Source of the DNA: Coprococcus sp.
Lineage (GTDB): Bacteria > Bacillota > Clostridia > Lachnospirales > Lachnospiraceae
Length of the DNA stretch: 64,000 bases
NCBI GenBank assembly: GCA_022793995.1
Contig: JAAWDY010000068.1
Coordinates: 58,033-122,032 of the forward strand
Reading direction: 5' to 3'
In this document: piece by piece, positions 33,333-43,220 of the stretch
How the letters are laid out: each line of letters starts with the position of its first letter
Position numbering within the stretch: the first letter of the stretch is position 1
The notes under the pieces: model-generated
What the model was told of the DNA's origin: nothing
Database searches by the model: none
Seen by the model: the letters and a program-made list of their open reading frames with translations, nothing else
Translations under genes and position numbers: made by a program

Positions 33333-35255
33333 ATGGCAAAGCAGTCTACATATGATGCGGAGAGTATTGCGGTACTGGAAGGGCTGGAAGCGGTACGGAA
33401 GCGTCCGGGAATGTACATCGGGAGCGTCGGTACAAAGGGGCTGAACCACCTGGTATATGAGATACTGGATAATGCGGTGGATGAGCATCTGGCAGGATGC
33501 TGCGACCAGATACAGGTCACTTTGGAAAAGGACGGATCCGCCACTGTGACAGATAATGGAAGGGGAGTCCCAGTGGGAATGCACGCGAAGGGGGTTTCCG
33601 CAGCGCGCGTTGTATATTCTACCCTGCATGCGGGGGGAAAATTCGACGATTCGGTATATAAGACCAGCGGCGGGCTCCACGGTGTGGGTTCGTCTGTGGT
33701 GAATGCGCTCTCCGCCTATATGGATATTAAGATCAGCCGGGACGGGGCTGTCCATCATGACCGATATGAACGCGGAATTCCGGTGATCGAGCTTCATGAC
33801 GGACTACTTCCGGTGATCGCAAAGACGAAGAAAACAGGAACCTGTATCAATTTCCTGCCGGACGATACGATTTTTGAGAAGATCCGGTTCCGGGAGGAGG
33901 AGATCAAGAGCCGCCTCCATGAGACTGCGTACCTGAATCCAAAGCTGACGATCTTTTTTGAGGACAAGAGAAAGGAGCCTGCAGAGAAGATCACGTACCA
34001 TGAGCCGGACGGGATTATCGGATTTATCAAGGAATTGAATAAGAATAAGGAAGTCATGCATGACCCGGTCTATTTTAAAGGGGAGTCCGAGGGAATTGAG
34101 GTGGAAGCTGCTTTCCAATATGTGAACGAGTTTCATGAGAATGTGCTGGGATTCTGCAATAATATTTATAATGCGGAGGGCGGAACCCATCTGACAGGAT
34201 TCAAGACCACATTTACCACGATCATGAACCAGTACGCAAGAGAACTGGGGATCCTGAAAGAAAAGGACGCGAATTTCACTGGGGCGGATGTGAGGAACGG
34301 GATGACGGCGATTGTTTCCGTCAAGCATCCGGATCCCCGTTTTGAGGGACAGACCAAGACCAAGCTGGACAACCAGGACGCGGCAAAGGCGGCGGGAAAA
34401 GTGACGAGCGATGAGGTGCCGCGTTATTTTGATCGAAACCTGGAGTCTTTGAAAAAGGTGCTTTCCTGCGCCGAGAAAGCGGCGAAGATCCGTAAGACGG
34501 AAGAAAAAGCCAAGACGAACCTTCTGTCAAAGCAGAAATTTTCGTTTGACAGCAACGGAAAACTGGCGAACTGTGAGAGCAGGGACGCGTCAAAGTGCGA
34601 GATATTTATCGTAGAGGGGGATTCGGCGGGAGGTTCCGCGAAGACTGCCCGGGATCGGATGTACCAGGCGATCCTTCCCATCCGGGGCAAGATCCTGAAT
34701 GTGGAGAAGGCGAGTATCGATAAAGTCCTTGCCAACGCGGAGATCAAGACCATGATTAATGCATTCGGGTGCGGTTTTTCAGAAGGATATGGGAATGATT
34801 TCGATATCACGAAGCTTCGGTATGATAAGATCATCATCATGGCGGACGCGGACGTGGACGGCGCACACATCTCCACGCTTCTTTTGACTTTGTTTTACCG
34901 GTTCATGCCGGAGCTGATCTACGAAGGACATGTGTATGTCGCCATGCCTCCTCTTTATAAAGCCATGCCGAAGAAGGGGGAAGAAGAGTATCTTTACGAC
35001 GACAAAGCGTTGGAGCGGTACAGGAAGACCCATGACGGGGCGTTCACTCTCCAGCGTTACAAAGGGCTGGGTGAGATGGATGCAGACCAGCTCTGGGAGA
35101 CGACCTTAAACCCTGAAACGCGTCTGATGAAGCGGATTGAGATCGAGGACGCACGCATGGCGTCCAGTGTGACGGAAATGCTGATGGGGACGGAAGTACC
35201 GCCGCGGCGCGCGTTTATCTATGAAAATGCGACGGAAGCGGAACTGGATATTTAG
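33333..35255 (+). CDS. parE: DNA topoisomerase IV subunit B
   Basis: A 640-residue type IIA topoisomerase ATPase subunit. The GHKL domain shows EILDNAVDEH, VTDNGRGVPVG and TSGGLHGVGSSVVNAL. The transducer precedes the TOPRIM segment IVEGDSAGGSAKTARDR (Glu428) and the magnesium site ADADVDGAHI. The C-terminus has QRYKGLGEM. It drives ATP-dependent strand passage with ParC in chromosome decatenation. ParE rather than GyrB is favoured because the partner encoded 13 bases downstream lacks a GyrA box and no recF/dnaN context is present. Confidence 0.88.
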   Translation: MAKQSTYDAESIAVLEGLEAVRKRPGMYIGSVGTKGLNHLVYEILDNAVDEHLAGCCDQIQVTLEKDGSATVTDNGRGVPVGMHAKGVSAARVVYSTLHAGGKFDDSVYKTSGGLHGVGSSVVNALSAYMDIKISRDGAVHHDRYERGIPVIELHDGLLPVIAKTKKTGTCINFLPDDTIFEKIRFREEEIKSRLHETAYLNPKLTIFFEDKRKEPAEKITYHEPDGIIGFIKELNKNKEVMHDPVYFKGESEGIEVEAAFQYVNEFHENVLGFCNNIYNAEGGTHLTGFKTTFTTIMNQYARELGILKEKDANFTGADVRNGMTAIVSVKHPDPRFEGQTKTKLDNQDAAKAAGKVTSDEVPRYFDRNLESLKKVLSCAEKAAKIRKTEEKAKTNLLSKQKFSFDSNGKLANCESRDASKCEIFIVEGDSAGGSAKTARDRMYQAILPIRGKILNVEKASIDKVLANAEIKTMINAFGCGFSEGYGNDFDITKLRYDKIIIMADADVDGAHISTLLLTLFYRFMPELIYEGHVYVAMPPLYKAMPKKGEEEYLYDDKALERYRKTHDGAFTLQRYKGLGEMDADQLWETTLNPETRLMKRIEIEDARMASSVTEMLMGTEVPPRRAFIYENATEAELDI

Positions 35256-35268
35256 GAGGTAAGAACAG

Positions 35269-37509
35269 ATGGATAGCTCACAGATCATCCGGACAGAATA
35301 TTCGGATCTGATGAAGAAATCATATATTGATTATGCGATGAGCGTGATTATCGCCCGTGCCCTGCCGGACGTGCGGGACGGGTTAAAACCCGTCCAGAGG
35401 AGAACGCTCTACGATATGCACGAGCTGGGGATACGTTATGACAAGCCCTACCGGAAGTGTGCCCGTATCGTGGGGGATACCATGGGTAAATACCACCCCC
35501 ACGGGGACAGCTCGATTTACGAGGCATTAGTGGTGATGGCGCAGGATTTCAAGAAAGGCATGATCCTGGTGGACGGACATGGGAATTTTGGGTCCATTGA
35601 GGGAGACGGAGCCGCGGCGATGCGCTACACAGAGGCGAGGCTCGCGAAGATTACGCAGGAAGCATATCTGGCGGATCTGGACAAGGATATTATTGATTTT
35701 GTACCCAATTTCGACGAGACGGAAAAAGAGCCGTCCGTCCTTCCGGTGCGTGTGCCCAATCTGCTTCTGAACGGCGCGGAGGGGATTGCGGTTGGAATGG
35801 CAACCAGCATCCCAACCCACAATCTAGGGGAGATCATCGACGCGGTCAAAGCCTATATGAAGAACAACGACATTTCCACCAGAGGGCTCATGAAATATAT
35901 CAAGGGACCCGATTTTCCTACAGGGGGAATCGTTGTCAATCAAGACGAGCTATTGGATATTTATGAGAACGGAACAGGTAAGATCAAGATCCGGGGCAAG
36001 GTGGACGTGGAGGAGGTTAAGGGGGGCAGGAAGAAGATTGTGATCTCCGAGATCCCCTACACCATGATCGGTTCCGGGATTGGCAAATTTTTGAACGATG
36101 TGGCGTCCTTGATTGAAAATAAAAAGACCAACGATATCGTGGACATTTCCAACCAGTCTTCTAAAGAGGGAATCCGCATTGTCCTTGAGATAAAGAAGGA
36201 CGCGGATGTGGATAATCTGATTAACATGTTGTATAAGAAGACTCGTTTGGAAGACACCTTCGGTGTAAATATGCTGGCGGTCGCAGACGGCCGGCCGGAG
36301 GTTCTGGGACTAAAGAAGATCATCGAGCACCATGTGGATTTCCAGTTTGAACTGGCTACAAGAAAATACAAGAACCTGCTTAGAAAAGAGACGGAGAAGA
36401 AGGAGATCCAGGAGGGACTCATCAAGGCGTGCGACGTCATTGACCTGATTATTGAGATCTTAAGGGGGAGCGCGTCGGTGAACGATGCGAAAGCCTGCCT
36501 TACCAAAGGGATTACGGAGAATATCAACTTCAAATCCCGGATATCCAAAAAGATGGCGTCCATGCTCCGCTTTACGGACCGCCAGGCGTCGGCAATCCTG
36601 GAGATGCGTCTCTATAAGCTGATCGGGCTTGAAGTGGAGGCTTTGCTCAAAGAGCATGAGGCGACGCTGGCAAATATCGCCCGGTATGAGGATATCCTGA
36701 ACCACTACGACTCCATGGCGGAAGTGATTATCGCGGACCTGGACGGGCTGAAAAAGGAGTACGCTATCAAACGGAAAACGCAGATCGAGAACGCCAAGGA
36801 AGCGGTCTTTGAAGAAAAAAAGACCGAGGAGCAGGAAGTCGTGTTTCTCATGGATCGTTTTGGCTATGCTAAGACGGTGGAGATTCCGGTCTATGAAAGG
36901 AATAAGGAGGCGGCCGATAAAGAGAATAAATATGTGATTCATTGCATGAATACGGGAAGGATGATGATTTTTACCCGGGACGGAAGGATGCACCAGGCAA
37001 AGATACAGGATCTTCCCGCTGGGAAATTCAGGGATAAAGGGATTCCGATTGACAATGTGAGTAATTTTGATAGCACGAAGGAGGAGATCGTCTTCCTCTG
37101 CGACGACCGGCAGCTCTATTTTGCCAAATTCCTTTTTGCCACAAAGCAGGGGATGGTTAAGAAGGTAGAAGGCTCGGAATTTCAGGTAAGCAAGAGGACG
37201 ATCGCGGCCACGAAGCTGGCGCCGGATGACGAGGTGGTGAGCGTACAGATTATTTCAGATAATCAAAACGTGGTTATGATGACAGAGAATGAATATGTGC
37301 TCCGTTTTCCGGCAGAGGAAGTGTCGGAAAAGAAAAAGAGCGCCGTGGGAGTACGGGGGATGAAGCTTCAAAAAAAGGATGCGGTAGAGAGTGTCTTCTT
37401 GTTTGAGGAGGGTGCGGAGAGTAAAGTCATGTTCCATGACAGGGAAGTGACCTTAAACCGTCTCAAACTGGCAAAACGTGACGGGACGGGAACAAAAATG
37501 AGAAAGTAG
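35269..37509 (+). CDS. parC: DNA topoisomerase IV subunit A
   Basis: A 746-residue DNA-cleaving subunit. The catalytic tyrosine is Tyr120 in [13 protein letters not shown], preceded by the quinolone-resistance region [14 protein letters not shown] with the Ser and Glu-like positions of sensitive enzymes. The tower and coiled-coil follow, ending near residue 480. The C-terminal beta-pinwheel is shorter than in GyrA, and I see no QRRGGKG-type GyrA box, which supports topoisomerase IV. The ribosome site is GGAGGTAAG. The gene is followed after only ten bases by the Hsp70-like gene, so these may share a transcript. Confidence 0.88.
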   Translation: MDSSQIIRTEYSDLMKKSYIDYAMSVIIARALPDVRDGLKPVQRRTLYDMHELGIRYDKPYRKCARIVGDTMGKYHPHGDSSIYEALVVMAQDFKKGMILVDGHGNFGSIEGDGAAAMRYTEARLAKITQEAYLADLDKDIIDFVPNFDETEKEPSVLPVRVPNLLLNGAEGIAVGMATSIPTHNLGEIIDAVKAYMKNNDISTRGLMKYIKGPDFPTGGIVVNQDELLDIYENGTGKIKIRGKVDVEEVKGGRKKIVISEIPYTMIGSGIGKFLNDVASLIENKKTNDIVDISNQSSKEGIRIVLEIKKDADVDNLINMLYKKTRLEDTFGVNMLAVADGRPEVLGLKKIIEHHVDFQFELATRKYKNLLRKETEKKEIQEGLIKACDVIDLIIEILRGSASVNDAKACLTKGITENINFKSRISKKMASMLRFTDRQASAILEMRLYKLIGLEVEALLKEHEATLANIARYEDILNHYDSMAEVIIADLDGLKKEYAIKRKTQIENAKEAVFEEKKTEEQEVVFLMDRFGYAKTVEIPVYERNKEAADKENKYVIHCMNTGRMMIFTRDGRMHQAKIQDLPAGKFRDKGIPIDNVSNFDSTKEEIVFLCDDRQLYFAKFLFATKQGMVKKVEGSEFQVSKRTIAATKLAPDDEVVSVQIISDNQNVVMMTENEYVLRFPAEEVSEKKKSAVGVRGMKLQKKDAVESVFLFEEGAESKVMFHDREVTLNRLKLAKRDGTGTKMRK

Positions 37510-37519
37510 ATGAGTAGAT

Positions 37520-39271
37520 ATGGCGATTGTAGGAATTGATTTAGGAACGACAAACAGTCTTGTCAGCGTTTGGCAGGAGGATTCGTGTACCTTGATCCCC
37601 AATAATCTGGGTGAATATCTGACTCCGTCCGTCGTAGGCGTGGATGAGAACGGCGAGATCCTGGTAGGAAGGACGGCAAAAGAACGATTGATCTCACACC
37701 CTGACCGGACAGCGGCGAGTTTCAAACGGTTTATGGGAACAGAAGAAGAATTTTTCCTGGGAGGGAGACGGTTTTCGGCGTCAGATCTGTCCTCCTTTGT
37801 CTTGAAACAGCTCAAGGAGGATGCGGAAGCCTTCTTAAAAGAGCCGGTGGAGGAAGCAGTCATCAGCGTTCCCGCATATTTCAATGATTTGCAGCGCAAT
37901 GCGACGAAAATTGCCGGAGAGCTTGCGGGATTTAGGGTGGAGAGGATTGTAAACGAGCCTTCCGCTGCCGCGCTGGCATACCGTTTTGGGAAAATGGAAG
38001 AAGACCAGACATTCCTGGTGTTCGATTTTGGAGGAGGAACCCTTGATATCTCGATTGTGGATGCCTTTGACAATGTGGTGGAAATCACAGCGGTGGCAGG
38101 AGACAATCATCTAGGGGGCGACGACATCAATAAGGCGATCGCAGAGAAATTCCTTAGCGTCAGCGGGCTGGATTTCGGGATGCTCACAAAAGAGGAGTGG
38201 GCGGCGCTTTTAAAGGCGTCGGAAAAATTGAAGATGGAGCTGTCGAAAAGCTCCCAGGCGGAGATGGAGACGGTGATATCGGGGCGGCTCTACGGGATGC
38301 AGATGGATTCCAGAGGGCTTCTTGAGGCGTCCACACAGATTATGGAAAGTATTGGAATGCCGCTTACGCGCGCCTTATCGGACGGGGGATATGAATGGAA
38401 GGATATTGACGATATCATCCTGGTGGGAGGTTCCAGCAAGATGCCTTTGGTGCAGAATTATCTGCAGTTTCTCAGCGGGAAAAAGCCGCTCTCCAGGATC
38501 GACCCTGACGTGGCGGTCGCTGTGGGCGTGGGGATGTACGCAGGGATCAAGGAGAGGATGGCTGTGGTAAAAGATATGATGCTGACCGATATCTGTCCGT
38601 TCACCTTGGGGATCGAAGTCTCCCAGGAGGATAGGGAGGCTCCATCGGTCATGTCGCCGATCATAGAGCGAAATTCGGTACTCCCGGTCAGCCGGGCGGC
38701 GAGGTATTTTACCGCGAACCCATTCCAGCAGTTCTGTACCGTCGTCATTTTACAGGGGGAGCACAGGATCGCGAAACAGAACCTATGTCTTGGCAGGCTG
38801 GAGGTGCCTGTACCTATGGGGAAGACCGAGCAGGATAGGGAAGCCATCGACGTCCGCTATACTTACGATATGAATGGAATCCTGGAGATTGACGTGACGG
38901 TGGTAAGCACGCAGGAGAAAACCAGCAAGGTGATCGTGAATCCGTCCATTCGCCTTTCTGAGGAAGAGATTCAAAAAAGGCGGGAAGAACTTCAGAAATT
39001 AAAGATTCATCCCAGAGATCAGGAAAAGAACCGCCTGCTTTTAGCAAGGGGCGACAGAGTATTTGAGGAAAACACCGGGGACGTACGGAAATATACGGGA
39101 CGCTTTATGGGAGAATTTACCGCCGCTCTGAACACTCAGGACGCGAGGAAGATCGAAAAAGCATATATAAGGACGAATGAACTTCTAAATATTATTGAAA
39201 ATTCTCCTAAAAGGTCGGTGATCCTACGGCTGGATAAATATTTGTACGATGAATGGAGAAAGGATTCGTAA
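37520..39271 (+). CDS. Divergent Hsp70 family chaperone
   Basis: A 583-residue Hsp70. The nucleotide-binding domain is well preserved: IVGIDLGTTNSLVSVWQ, ISVPAYFNDLQRNATKIAGE, NEPSAAALAYRFG, FDFGGGTLDISIVD and ILVGGSSKMPLV. The substrate domain (about 360-500) has the DICPFTLGIEVSQ beginning, and the helical lid is short, ending ILRLDKYLYDEWRKDS without the acidic DnaK tail. No grpE or dnaJ operon surrounds it. Instead it overlaps a membrane-anchored J-like gene by one base (TAATG). It is likely a specialised chaperone acting at the membrane; clients are unknown. Confidence 0.88.
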   Translation: MAIVGIDLGTTNSLVSVWQEDSCTLIPNNLGEYLTPSVVGVDENGEILVGRTAKERLISHPDRTAASFKRFMGTEEEFFLGGRRFSASDLSSFVLKQLKEDAEAFLKEPVEEAVISVPAYFNDLQRNATKIAGELAGFRVERIVNEPSAAALAYRFGKMEEDQTFLVFDFGGGTLDISIVDAFDNVVEITAVAGDNHLGGDDINKAIAEKFLSVSGLDFGMLTKEEWAALLKASEKLKMELSKSSQAEMETVISGRLYGMQMDSRGLLEASTQIMESIGMPLTRALSDGGYEWKDIDDIILVGGSSKMPLVQNYLQFLSGKKPLSRIDPDVAVAVGVGMYAGIKERMAVVKDMMLTDICPFTLGIEVSQEDREAPSVMSPIIERNSVLPVSRAARYFTANPFQQFCTVVILQGEHRIAKQNLCLGRLEVPVPMGKTEQDREAIDVRYTYDMNGILEIDVTVVSTQEKTSKVIVNPSIRLSEEEIQKRREELQKLKIHPRDQEKNRLLLARGDRVFEENTGDVRKYTGRFMGEFTAALNTQDARKIEKAYIRTNELLNIIENSPKRSVILRLDKYLYDEWRKDS

Positions 39272-40107
39272 TGAACTGCTATGAAGTACTGAACATCGAG
39301 CCTACCAATGATATCAAGACCATCAAAAAAGCCTATGCCAAAAGGAGCAGGGAGTTTCATCCCGAGGAGTGCCCTGAGGAGTTTCAGGTTTTGCACGACG
39401 CATATGAGGAAGCCATCCTGCGCGCAAAATGGAGCGATATCCCGTTTAAAGGGAAGGCAAGCCATAATATGGAGGACACAGTGCCCATGTTCGCAGAAGG
39501 GGAAGAGGCGTCGGATGGAAACAAGGAAGGGATGCTGGATGGAAACAGCGAGGAGACGCAGGATGTAGAAAAGGCGTCCGGGGAAGAACAAATGTGGGAC
39601 GCCAGCTTCCAGCAGATCGCGTCCGCGGGACATCAAAACCAGGGAATGACGGAGCGGGTAAGAAACGTGATCGGTCAGATGCACGAGCTGTATATGAATG
39701 AAACCGAGAGGGGAAAGCTCTATCATTGGAGAGATTTTTTTGACGATCCGCAGCTGGCGGAAGTGTTCGGATCCAGAACCTTTTTTACGGAATGGTATCG
39801 CTTTCTCCAGACACATTCCCTCTTTACCATGCAGATTTGGCAGTATTTTGCCTCCCTGGACGGCAGCAGGTTTTCCGGAGAACCCTATGGGCTCCAGCGG
39901 TTTCCGTATCAGTTTTATATTGAAAGAATGGGAGCGTTCCAGCAGGAGAAAACAGAGCCGCCTGGGAAGGAGGAACCCATACGGGAGCAAGCGAAAACAG
40001 CAGGAATATCCGCAGCATTAAAGGTCGTGCTTTTTCTTGCCGTGCTTGCCGGAAGCGCGCTCTCCAGCCTTCTCTTGGGAATTTTTGTGGGAGAAGTGCT
40101 GGGATAG
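39271..40107 (+). CDS. J-domain-like protein with C-terminal membrane anchor
   Basis: The ATG at 39271 overlaps the Hsp70 stop, giving 278 residues; an in-frame TTG at 39253 is less likely. Residues 1-50 resemble a J-domain (CYEVLNIEPTNDIKTIKKAY, then AKRSREFHPEECPEEFQVLHDAYEEA), but the invariant HPD tripeptide is HPE and the loop is short. An acidic linker is followed by a helical region (about 110-215) and a C-terminal transmembrane helix (VVLFLAVLAGSALSSLLLGI). It should recruit or stimulate the preceding Hsp70 at the membrane. Asp-to-Glu in HPD could weaken stimulation. Confidence 0.75.
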   Translation: MNCYEVLNIEPTNDIKTIKKAYAKRSREFHPEECPEEFQVLHDAYEEAILRAKWSDIPFKGKASHNMEDTVPMFAEGEEASDGNKEGMLDGNSEETQDVEKASGEEQMWDASFQQIASAGHQNQGMTERVRNVIGQMHELYMNETERGKLYHWRDFFDDPQLAEVFGSRTFFTEWYRFLQTHSLFTMQIWQYFASLDGSRFSGEPYGLQRFPYQFYIERMGAFQQEKTEPPGKEEPIREQAKTAGISAALKVVLFLAVLAGSALSSLLLGIFVGEVLG

Positions 40108-40121
40108 GAGGAAATGATGTT

Positions 40122-40691
40122 ATGCTGCAAAGTATGAGGACTGATAAAAAGTATTTGAAAATAGCGGGGATCGTGCTGATTGTCTTGGTGTCGGTCATGG
40201 GGTTTGTGCTGGGATTTTCTGTTGGACAGTCGAATAAGGACGACATCCGGATACGCAGAGCTCTTGGCAGGATATCGATTTATGAGCCGGTCAATCTGGA
40301 ACGTACGGCGCGGGGAAACGACGGCATGATAGAAGAAAATGTCCTGGAGGATTATTTGAATGCGTTTCACAAACAGACCGCGCGCGTGATGGAGTATAAC
40401 GGGACGCTTCGCACATGGAATGAATCGGGCGGGAAGGTGGATACGGAAGAACTGAAAAAGATCCGGAAGCAGAATAAAGAAGCATACGAAATCCTCTCGG
40501 ACATGGTGGGAAATCCGGTGAAATACGTGACTGAATACACCATTTCTTACGGCGAGGCATATGAGGTGTGGACAGAGGACTGGGCAGCGGCGCTTGACGC
40601 CGCTGGATGCAGGAAGGAGCTGGAAGGGCGTCTGAAAGAAATATATGACGAGAACAGGACGATCATAGACAGACTCATGGAAGAACAATAA
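40122..40691 (+). CDS. Small membrane protein of unknown function in the Hsp70/J-like cluster
   Basis: A 189-residue protein with one N-terminal transmembrane helix (IAGIVLIVLVSVMGFVLGFS) and a charged, mostly helical extracytoplasmic part without cysteine pairs or enzyme motifs. It follows the J-like gene after 14 bases, with TAGGAGG as ribosome site, and a perfect 12-bp terminator hairpin begins at its stop codon. The cluster parE-parC-Hsp70-J-this gene could be one transcript. I do not recognise a family. Confidence 0.6.
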   Translation: MLQSMRTDKKYLKIAGIVLIVLVSVMGFVLGFSVGQSNKDDIRIRRALGRISIYEPVNLERTARGNDGMIEENVLEDYLNAFHKQTARVMEYNGTLRTWNESGGKVDTEELKKIRKQNKEAYEILSDMVGNPVKYVTEYTISYGEAYEVWTEDWAAALDAAGCRKELEGRLKEIYDENRTIIDRLMEEQ

Positions 40692-40720
40692 AGTACCCCG
40701 CGAACCTGCGGGGTACTTTG
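40691..40720. terminator. Bidirectional terminator between the Hsp70 cluster and yqeY
   Basis: AAAGTACCCCGC (40691-40702) and GCGGGGTACTTT (40709-40720) form a perfect 12-bp stem with a six-base loop between two convergent genes. Confidence 0.85.
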
Positions 40721-40726
40721 CCCTTC

Positions 40727-41170
40727 CTACATCATTTTTGCCAGAATCTCACTGACGAGCTTTCCATCTGCTTTTCCTTTTACCCGTGGCATCAGCTCTT
40801 TCATGATGCGTCCCTTGTCCTTCGGGGTTGGCGCTTCGATTTCAAGGAGTGCAAGTACGGAAGCAATGACTTCGCGTATTTCGGCTTCGTCCATCATTTT
40901 GGGGGCATATTGCTCTAACACAGCGATACGTTTTTCACACTCTGTGATGATATCGGTTCTCTCAGGCGGTGTCATCTCCAGAGTTTCCTTTGTCTGCTTG
41001 ATCTCTTTTAAGATGACCTGTACTTCTTCCTCTTCCGTCAGATCGGCACGTTTGTCAATGGCCTTATTCTTCAGCGCTGCAAGAAGAGAGGAAAGAGTCT
41101 CTTTTGTATCCTTATCCTTTGCCTTCATCGCCGCCACCATTGCGCTTCTGACCTCATCGATCTTACTCAT
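40727..41170 (-). CDS. yqeY: GatB/YqeY domain protein
   Basis: A 147-residue all-helical protein of the YqeY family, which resembles the tRNA-binding tail domain of GatB. Typical segments are MVAAMKAKDKDTKETLSSLL, EQYAPKMMDEAEI and VKGKADGKLVSEILAKMM. A role linked to tRNA-dependent amidotransfer has been proposed but is not proven. The ATG at 41170-41168 follows GGAGGTGAAGAAA; upstream in-frame codons lack a ribosome site. Its own promoter lies just upstream, back-to-back with that of the glutaminase gene. Confidence 0.9.
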   Translation of the reverse strand: MSKIDEVRSAMVAAMKAKDKDTKETLSSLLAALKNKAIDKRADLTEEEEVQVILKEIKQTKETLEMTPPERTDIITECEKRIAVLEQYAPKMMDEAEIREVIASVLALLEIEAPTPKDKGRIMKELMPRVKGKADGKLVSEILAKMM

Positions 41171-41201
41171 TTTCTTCACCTCCATTTGCGATCTATCCAT
41201 T

Positions 41202-41229
41202 ATTATACATGATTAAGCGGGAAATGCAA
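41202..41229 (-). promoter_or_regulatory. Promoter of yqeY
   Basis: On the minus strand TTGCAT (41229-41224), 16 bases, then TATAAT (41207-41202). Confidence 0.7.
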
Positions 41230-41264
41230 ACCCAGGTTTGACGGGAAACCACAGGAGACGGAGA

Positions 41265-41293
41265 TTGAAAATATCCGCGATAGATGGTAAAAT
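41265..41293 (+). promoter_or_regulatory. Promoter of the glutaminase gene
   Basis: TTGAAA (41265-41270), 17 bases, then TAAAAT (41288-41293), 39 bases before the TTG start. Confidence 0.65.
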
Positions 41294-41332
41294 CGTTTCG
41301 TGGGATAAAAGTTACGAAAAGGAGAAAGTAAG

Positions 41333-42271
41333 TTGAGAGAAGAGGAACTACAAAAGATAATGGATAATGCCTTGGAAAAGAGCCGGGGACATATCGCCTT
41401 TGGAAAAACAGCGGACTACATCCCCGAGCTTGGATGCGCGGACAGGAATGATCTGGGGATCAGTATCTATACCAAGGATGGGAAACGGCTTCATTCCGGC
41501 GATTCAGACGTCAGGTTTACGGTTCAGAGTATCTCGAAGGTCGTGTCACTGGCCGTGGCTTTGGAACGATGCGGATTTGACCGGGTGTTCCGCAAGGTCG
41601 GGATGGAACCCTCGGGGGATGCTTTCAATTCTCTGGTTAAGCTGGATTTGTCCAGCAATTATCCGTTCAATCCAATGATTAATTCCGGGGCGATCGCAGT
41701 GTCGAGCTGCCTGGTATCAGCCGTCACGTTTGACGAGATGCTGGACATCACAAGGGAGCTGTGCCTTGATGGAGGGATTCAGATCAATGAAAGGGTCTAC
41801 CGCTCAGAGATGGCAAATATTGCAAGAAACAAAGCGATCGCTTATCTTCTGGAAAGTAAAGGGATTCTGGAAAACGATGTGGAAAGGAGTCTGGACTTCT
41901 ATGTGCGGATGTGCTCCCTGAATGTGACGACAGATAGTCTTGCCGGTTTTGGGCTGGCGCTTGCATCCGACGGGATTCATCCTCAAACTGGGAGGCGGAT
42001 GCTGGACAGTGATGTGGTGCAGACTGTAAAGACGATCATGTTCACCTGCGGGATGTACGATGGCGCCGGGGAATTTGCCGTGCGGGTTGGCATTCCGTCA
42101 AAGAGCGGAGTGGGAGGAGGAATCCTTTCGGTCGTGGACCGGGAAATGGGGATCGGTATTTACGGCCCGGCGCTGGATAATAAAGGAAACAGCATTGCAG
42201 GGCAGTGTATGCTGGAAGACATAGCGAAGAAATTAAAGCTTCACATATTTGCGGCAGACCGCTATAGGTAG
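41333..42271 (+). CDS. glsA: Glutaminase A
   Basis: A 312-residue serine-dependent beta-lactamase-like glutaminase that hydrolyses glutamine to glutamate and ammonia. The catalytic Ser-x-x-Lys is in FTVQSISKVVSLA. Other family segments are GRIAFGKTADYIPELG-like in GHIAFGKTADYIPELG, PFNPMINSGAIAVSS, and the late Gly-rich PSKSGVGGGILSVV. The start is TTG at 41333 after AAGGAGAAAG. It has its own promoter and is followed after five bases by a radical SAM gene, with no obvious functional link. Confidence 0.93.
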   Translation: MREEELQKIMDNALEKSRGHIAFGKTADYIPELGCADRNDLGISIYTKDGKRLHSGDSDVRFTVQSISKVVSLAVALERCGFDRVFRKVGMEPSGDAFNSLVKLDLSSNYPFNPMINSGAIAVSSCLVSAVTFDEMLDITRELCLDGGIQINERVYRSEMANIARNKAIAYLLESKGILENDVERSLDFYVRMCSLNVTTDSLAGFGLALASDGIHPQTGRRMLDSDVVQTVKTIMFTCGMYDGAGEFAVRVGIPSKSGVGGGILSVVDREMGIGIYGPALDNKGNSIAGQCMLEDIAKKLKLHIFAADRYR

Positions 42272-42276
42272 AAGAG

Positions 42277-43170
42277 ATGGCAGGATGTACACTTTGCCCC
42301 AGGATGTGCGGGGCAGACAGAGAAAAAGGAGAAAAAGGCTTCTGTAAGGAAGGCTCTGCCGTAAGGGCGGCCAGGGCTGCCATCCATATGTGGGAGGAAC
42401 CATGCATTTCCGGTGAGGAAGGCTCGGGGACAGTGTTTTTCTCCGGCTGTACGCTTGGATGCGTATATTGTCAGAATCATGAGATTTCCAAAGGACGGGC
42501 GGGAAAAGAGATATCGGATACCCGTCTGACAGAAATATTCCTGGAATTAAAGGAGAAAGGCGCGAATAATATCAACTTGGTGACGCCTACTCATTTTGTC
42601 CCGCAGATCCTTACCGCGCTAAAACGTGCAAAAGAGCGTGGCCTGGATATTCCTGTGGTGTATAATACGGGAGGATATGAGCGGGCAGAGACGATCCGGA
42701 TGCTGGAGGGATATGTGGACGTCTATCTGATGGATCTGAAATATCTGGACGCAGGGCATGCAGCGGCATATTCCGGCGCTAAGGACTATCCCCAGGCGGC
42801 ATGTGCGGCGCTCTCCCAGATGGTACGGCAGACAGGTCCGCCCAGGTTCGATAAGCGGGGGATTATGACAGGCGGCGTGATCGTCCGGCATCTTCTGCTT
42901 CCCGGATGTCTGGCGGACGCGAAGCGGATCGTCCGGTATCTTTACGACACTTATGGCGATCAGATCTATATCAGTCTGATGAACCAATATACGCCAGTCC
43001 CATCCTTGAACCAGGAAAAGTATCCCAGGCTCGCGAAAGCGGTGAGCACAAAGGCATATGAACGCCTGATGGACTATGCGGTCGCGCTAGGAGTCGAGCA
43101 GGCGTTCATCCAGGAGGAGGGAACGGCAGGGGAAAGTTTTATCCCGCAGTTTACACTGGAAGGGATATAG
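42277..43170 (+). CDS. Radical SAM protein, PflX-like
   Basis: A 297-residue radical SAM protein resembling the PflX group (distant pyruvate-formate-lyase-activase relatives). The N-terminus carries extra cysteines in AGCTLCPRMCGADR and KGFCKEG, suggesting an auxiliary metal or iron-sulphur site. The canonical cluster motif CX3CX2C is in FFSGCTLGCVYCQNHEIS. Barrel strands contain NLVTPTHFVP and YNTGGYE. The reaction of this group is not established to my knowledge. It starts five bases after glsA, with GGTAGAAGAG as a poor ribosome site, so coupling to glsA translation is likely. Confidence 0.86.
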   Translation: MAGCTLCPRMCGADREKGEKGFCKEGSAVRAARAAIHMWEEPCISGEEGSGTVFFSGCTLGCVYCQNHEISKGRAGKEISDTRLTEIFLELKEKGANNINLVTPTHFVPQILTALKRAKERGLDIPVVYNTGGYERAETIRMLEGYVDVYLMDLKYLDAGHAAAYSGAKDYPQAACAALSQMVRQTGPPRFDKRGIMTGGVIVRHLLLPGCLADAKRIVRYLYDTYGDQIYISLMNQYTPVPSLNQEKYPRLAKAVSTKAYERLMDYAVALGVEQAFIQEEGTAGESFIPQFTLEGI

Positions 43171-43220
43171 GAAATGACTCGATAGCGCAGGCAGGAAAGG
43201 GAGTAAGGACGGAGGAAGAG

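Noticed and set aside
33333..37509. DNA gyrase (gyrB-gyrA)
   Set aside because: No GyrA-box motif is visible in the C-terminal domain and the replication-origin gene context is missing; topoisomerase IV fits better.
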